Shown here: positions 62,447 through 64,000 of the stretch, piece by piece
How positions within the stretch are numbered: position 1 is the stretch's first letter
Layout of the letters: the number at the start of each line of letters is the position of its first letter
Source of the DNA: Rhabdornis inornatus
Lineage: Eukaryota; Chordata; Aves; Passeriformes; Rhabdornithidae
DNA: 64,000 nt
Assembly (NCBI GenBank): GCA_013397075.1
Contig: VWZS01002702.1
Location: 62,324-126,323, forward strand
Reading direction: 5' to 3'
Translations under genes and position numbers: made by a program
The notes under the pieces: model-generated
The model's input: the letters and a program-made list of their open reading frames with translations, nothing else
What the model was told of the DNA's origin: nothing
Database searches by the model: none

Positions 62447-62777
62447 TCAGTCAAGCACCATGGCAGACAGTGCATTGAGATCTCTCATGAATGGATGATT
62501 AGCCAGTATTTGATCAATCTTCTGCCTTTGATCATAGCCAGGAAAAATTTTGATCAAGGCTTCTCTTAGCTGGACTGTTTCTGAGGCAGACCTCTGTGGT
62601 GGAGTTGCTTGACAAGGCTCTGTGCTTTCTTCCCGTGGAAGCCACAGGGATGAACGATCATCATGCACTCTGCCTCCAGGCTGTCCACTGCTACTGCTCA
62701 CTTCGGGGAGTAAAAAAGGTGTCTCAGAAGAATATTGTCCACTGCTCTGTGAAGCCTTCTGTGTTGACAAAGAATCT
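62447..62777 (-). CDS. N4BP1: N4BP1 terminal coding exon (C-terminal domain)
   Basis: This is the last coding exon of an N4BP1/KHNYN-family protein, about 109 codons plus one base of a split codon, ending in TGA at 62447-62449. On the minus strand it begins after a pyrimidine-rich acceptor, TTTTGTTCCACAG, at 62778-62790. The first half is Ser/Gln/Pro-rich and looks disordered. The last 50 or so residues form a compact helical module containing LREALIKIFPGYDQRQKIDQ and ending in MRDLNALSAMVLD. In this family the C-terminal module is a small ubiquitin/NEDD8-binding-type domain (CUBAN in KHNYN, CoCUN in N4BP1), placed after the KH-like and NYN/PIN RNase domains, which would be encoded beyond the window. 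N4BP1 is a cytoplasmic RNase that restrains inflammatory and retroviral RNAs and is cleaved by caspase-8. The paralogue KHNYN is the alternative; I favour N4BP1 from the exact tail, recalled rather than searched. Confidence 0.82.
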
Positions 62778-64000
62778 CTGTGGAACAAAATAAAAAAAAA
62801 ATTAATTAAGCTAAATGAGATGCTAGCCATAGCTCTCTCTGTACATGAGAGAGAAAAGAGAAATGTGTATAACAAACTTCCCTGCTGCTCAGCCAGTTAC
62901 TGACAAGCATTCTTTCAAAGTGAAAGAAAACAGGAGGTGTAACAGTTCTCAATCTGAATCTGGCACAACTAACACTAATATCACCCAGGAATAGCCTCAA
63001 TATGCTGTGAATCCTTTACCTGGCAGATTACAGCAACAGTCAAAGACTGTTTTATGAAGGTATAGATAAAAAGATGCATTGAACACATGTACGCTGACGT
63101 GGAACATGCGAAAATGCTGACAGACCAAGAAGGCTTCCAAGACTGCTTCACAAGACTATTCCTCATGTACTTTTGCTCTTGACTGAGCTGTGTTCATATT
63201 TAGATCAGGACCTTGTTTCCCTTGTATGGTATCCTTAACAGGGCAATGAGGTTGTTTTAGCAATCTCAGCATTTAAATACTCTTCCTTAACTACTGAGAT
63301 TTCATTTCAGACTTTTAAAGTTTTGCTACTCTATACACTGCTAGCACTACAAAATTTAAAGTTCAATCTACTTCAGATGCCAGCAGATATCAAAGAAATG
63401 TGAAGTGGAACTCATGTTACAGTCTAGTTTCCTACCACACAGGAAACAGTATCTAAATTACAGAGCTCTATTTTACAAGGATTTGGGTTATGACACCTCC
63501 TGTTACTCAGCATGGAAAGGTTTTCTAACTGCTGAAGATCCAATTTCTGATCTTGTTCCTGGGTGCCATTTATGCTTTCTGTTTCATTTAACTCATGTAG
63601 AAAAGCCACAGGGAAGGAACAAAATTAACTCTGCACTGGCAACTTTTCTCTGTTCTTCCTGCCCCTGCCCCCACCCAAAAACTCAACCCCAAACCAAATA
63701 CCAAAGCCTAGTTCCAGTTCCAAGTTTACAGATAAAAAAAACAAGCTCTTCTGTGGTCTTCTCAAAAGACTGTCTCCATTTCCACAATCAGCACACTCAC
63801 CTACCTCAGAACACTCTGTTTTCATTTTATTTCTCTCAGATATAGGCAGGTAAAACACAGTGCTCCAAATAACATCTCAAAAGTTTTGTACAATAGCTTG
63901 AATACTTAGCATTTCCTTCCAGAGTTCTAGCACTGCACTTGCTTTTTTAATGTCAACACATTTATTTTCAAATCAGCTTGTAATCTATGGTATAAAAATG
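62778..64000 (-). other. N4BP1: Last intron of N4BP1 (continues beyond window)
   Basis: The stretch upstream (right) of the terminal exon holds no recognisable exon. The short open frames at 63405-63858 on either strand do not resemble the NYN/PIN RNase region of N4BP1 and lack convincing splice borders. I therefore read it as the 3' part of the last intron, with the acceptor at 62778-62779. The preceding exons should lie beyond 64000. Confidence 0.6.

Noticed and set aside
62447..62777. KHNYN rather than N4BP1
   Set aside because: The paralogue has a related C-terminal domain, but the terminal residues fit N4BP1 better as I recall them; kept as an alternative within the entry.
1..64000. tRNA, rRNA, CRISPR array or bacterial-type operon
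   Set aside because: No tRNA-like A/B boxes with cloverleaf, no rRNA, no spaced repeats, and the composition and repeats are those of a bird nuclear genome.

Overview
This is a window of bird nuclear DNA, probably from a passerine and from a short-read assembly. Four things point that way: several fragments of CR1, the dominant avian LINE; a solo LTR closely resembling avian ERVL LTRs; an AT-rich non-coding background with two isolated CpG islands; and a 437-base run of N inside one of those islands, as expected for a GC-rich stretch that failed to assemble. There is no sign of bacterial or plasmid content.

Only one protein-coding gene can be named with reasonable confidence. It is the terminal exon of N4BP1, an endoribonuclease of the N4BP1/KHNYN family, on the minus strand at 62447-62777. 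A strong splice acceptor sits on its right, the last intron fills the window to 64000, and a probable 3' UTR extends left to about 60.95 kb, where there are two AATAAA signals and a GU-rich stretch. In vertebrates SIAH1 usually lies downstream of N4BP1 on the same strand. No SIAH1 coding sequence is present here, so if that gene order holds its coding exons lie left of base 1. The interrupted CpG island at 11.34-12.08 kb would then be a candidate SIAH1 promoter; this is inference only.

Layout: 1-7.86 kb, AT-rich with no recognised gene. 7.86-8.46 kb, complete ERVL-type solo LTR with a 5-bp target duplication. 8.5-11.3 kb, nothing recognised. 11.34-12.08 kb, CpG island with assembly gap. 12.1-58.2 kb, a gene-poor stretch with CR1 fragments (13.7-14.2, 29.2-29.6, 51.2-51.9, 54.2 kb), an 84-bp tandem repeat (54.29-54.48 kb), a CA repeat (55.9 kb) and a few weak candidate exons (24.5, 34.8-35.2 and 46.1-46.4 kb). 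58.28-58.92 kb, a second CpG island with GC boxes, a CTCF-like site and a possible plus-strand exon. 60.58-60.81 kb, a well-preserved CR1 3' end. 60.95-64 kb, the 3' part of N4BP1.

The genes do not form an operon or any obvious new system. The observations most worth a second look are the two CpG islands around a roughly 46 kb gene-poor interval, two CTCF-like motifs in the same orientation near the 3' end of N4BP1, and the well-bounded open exon at 46.1 kb.
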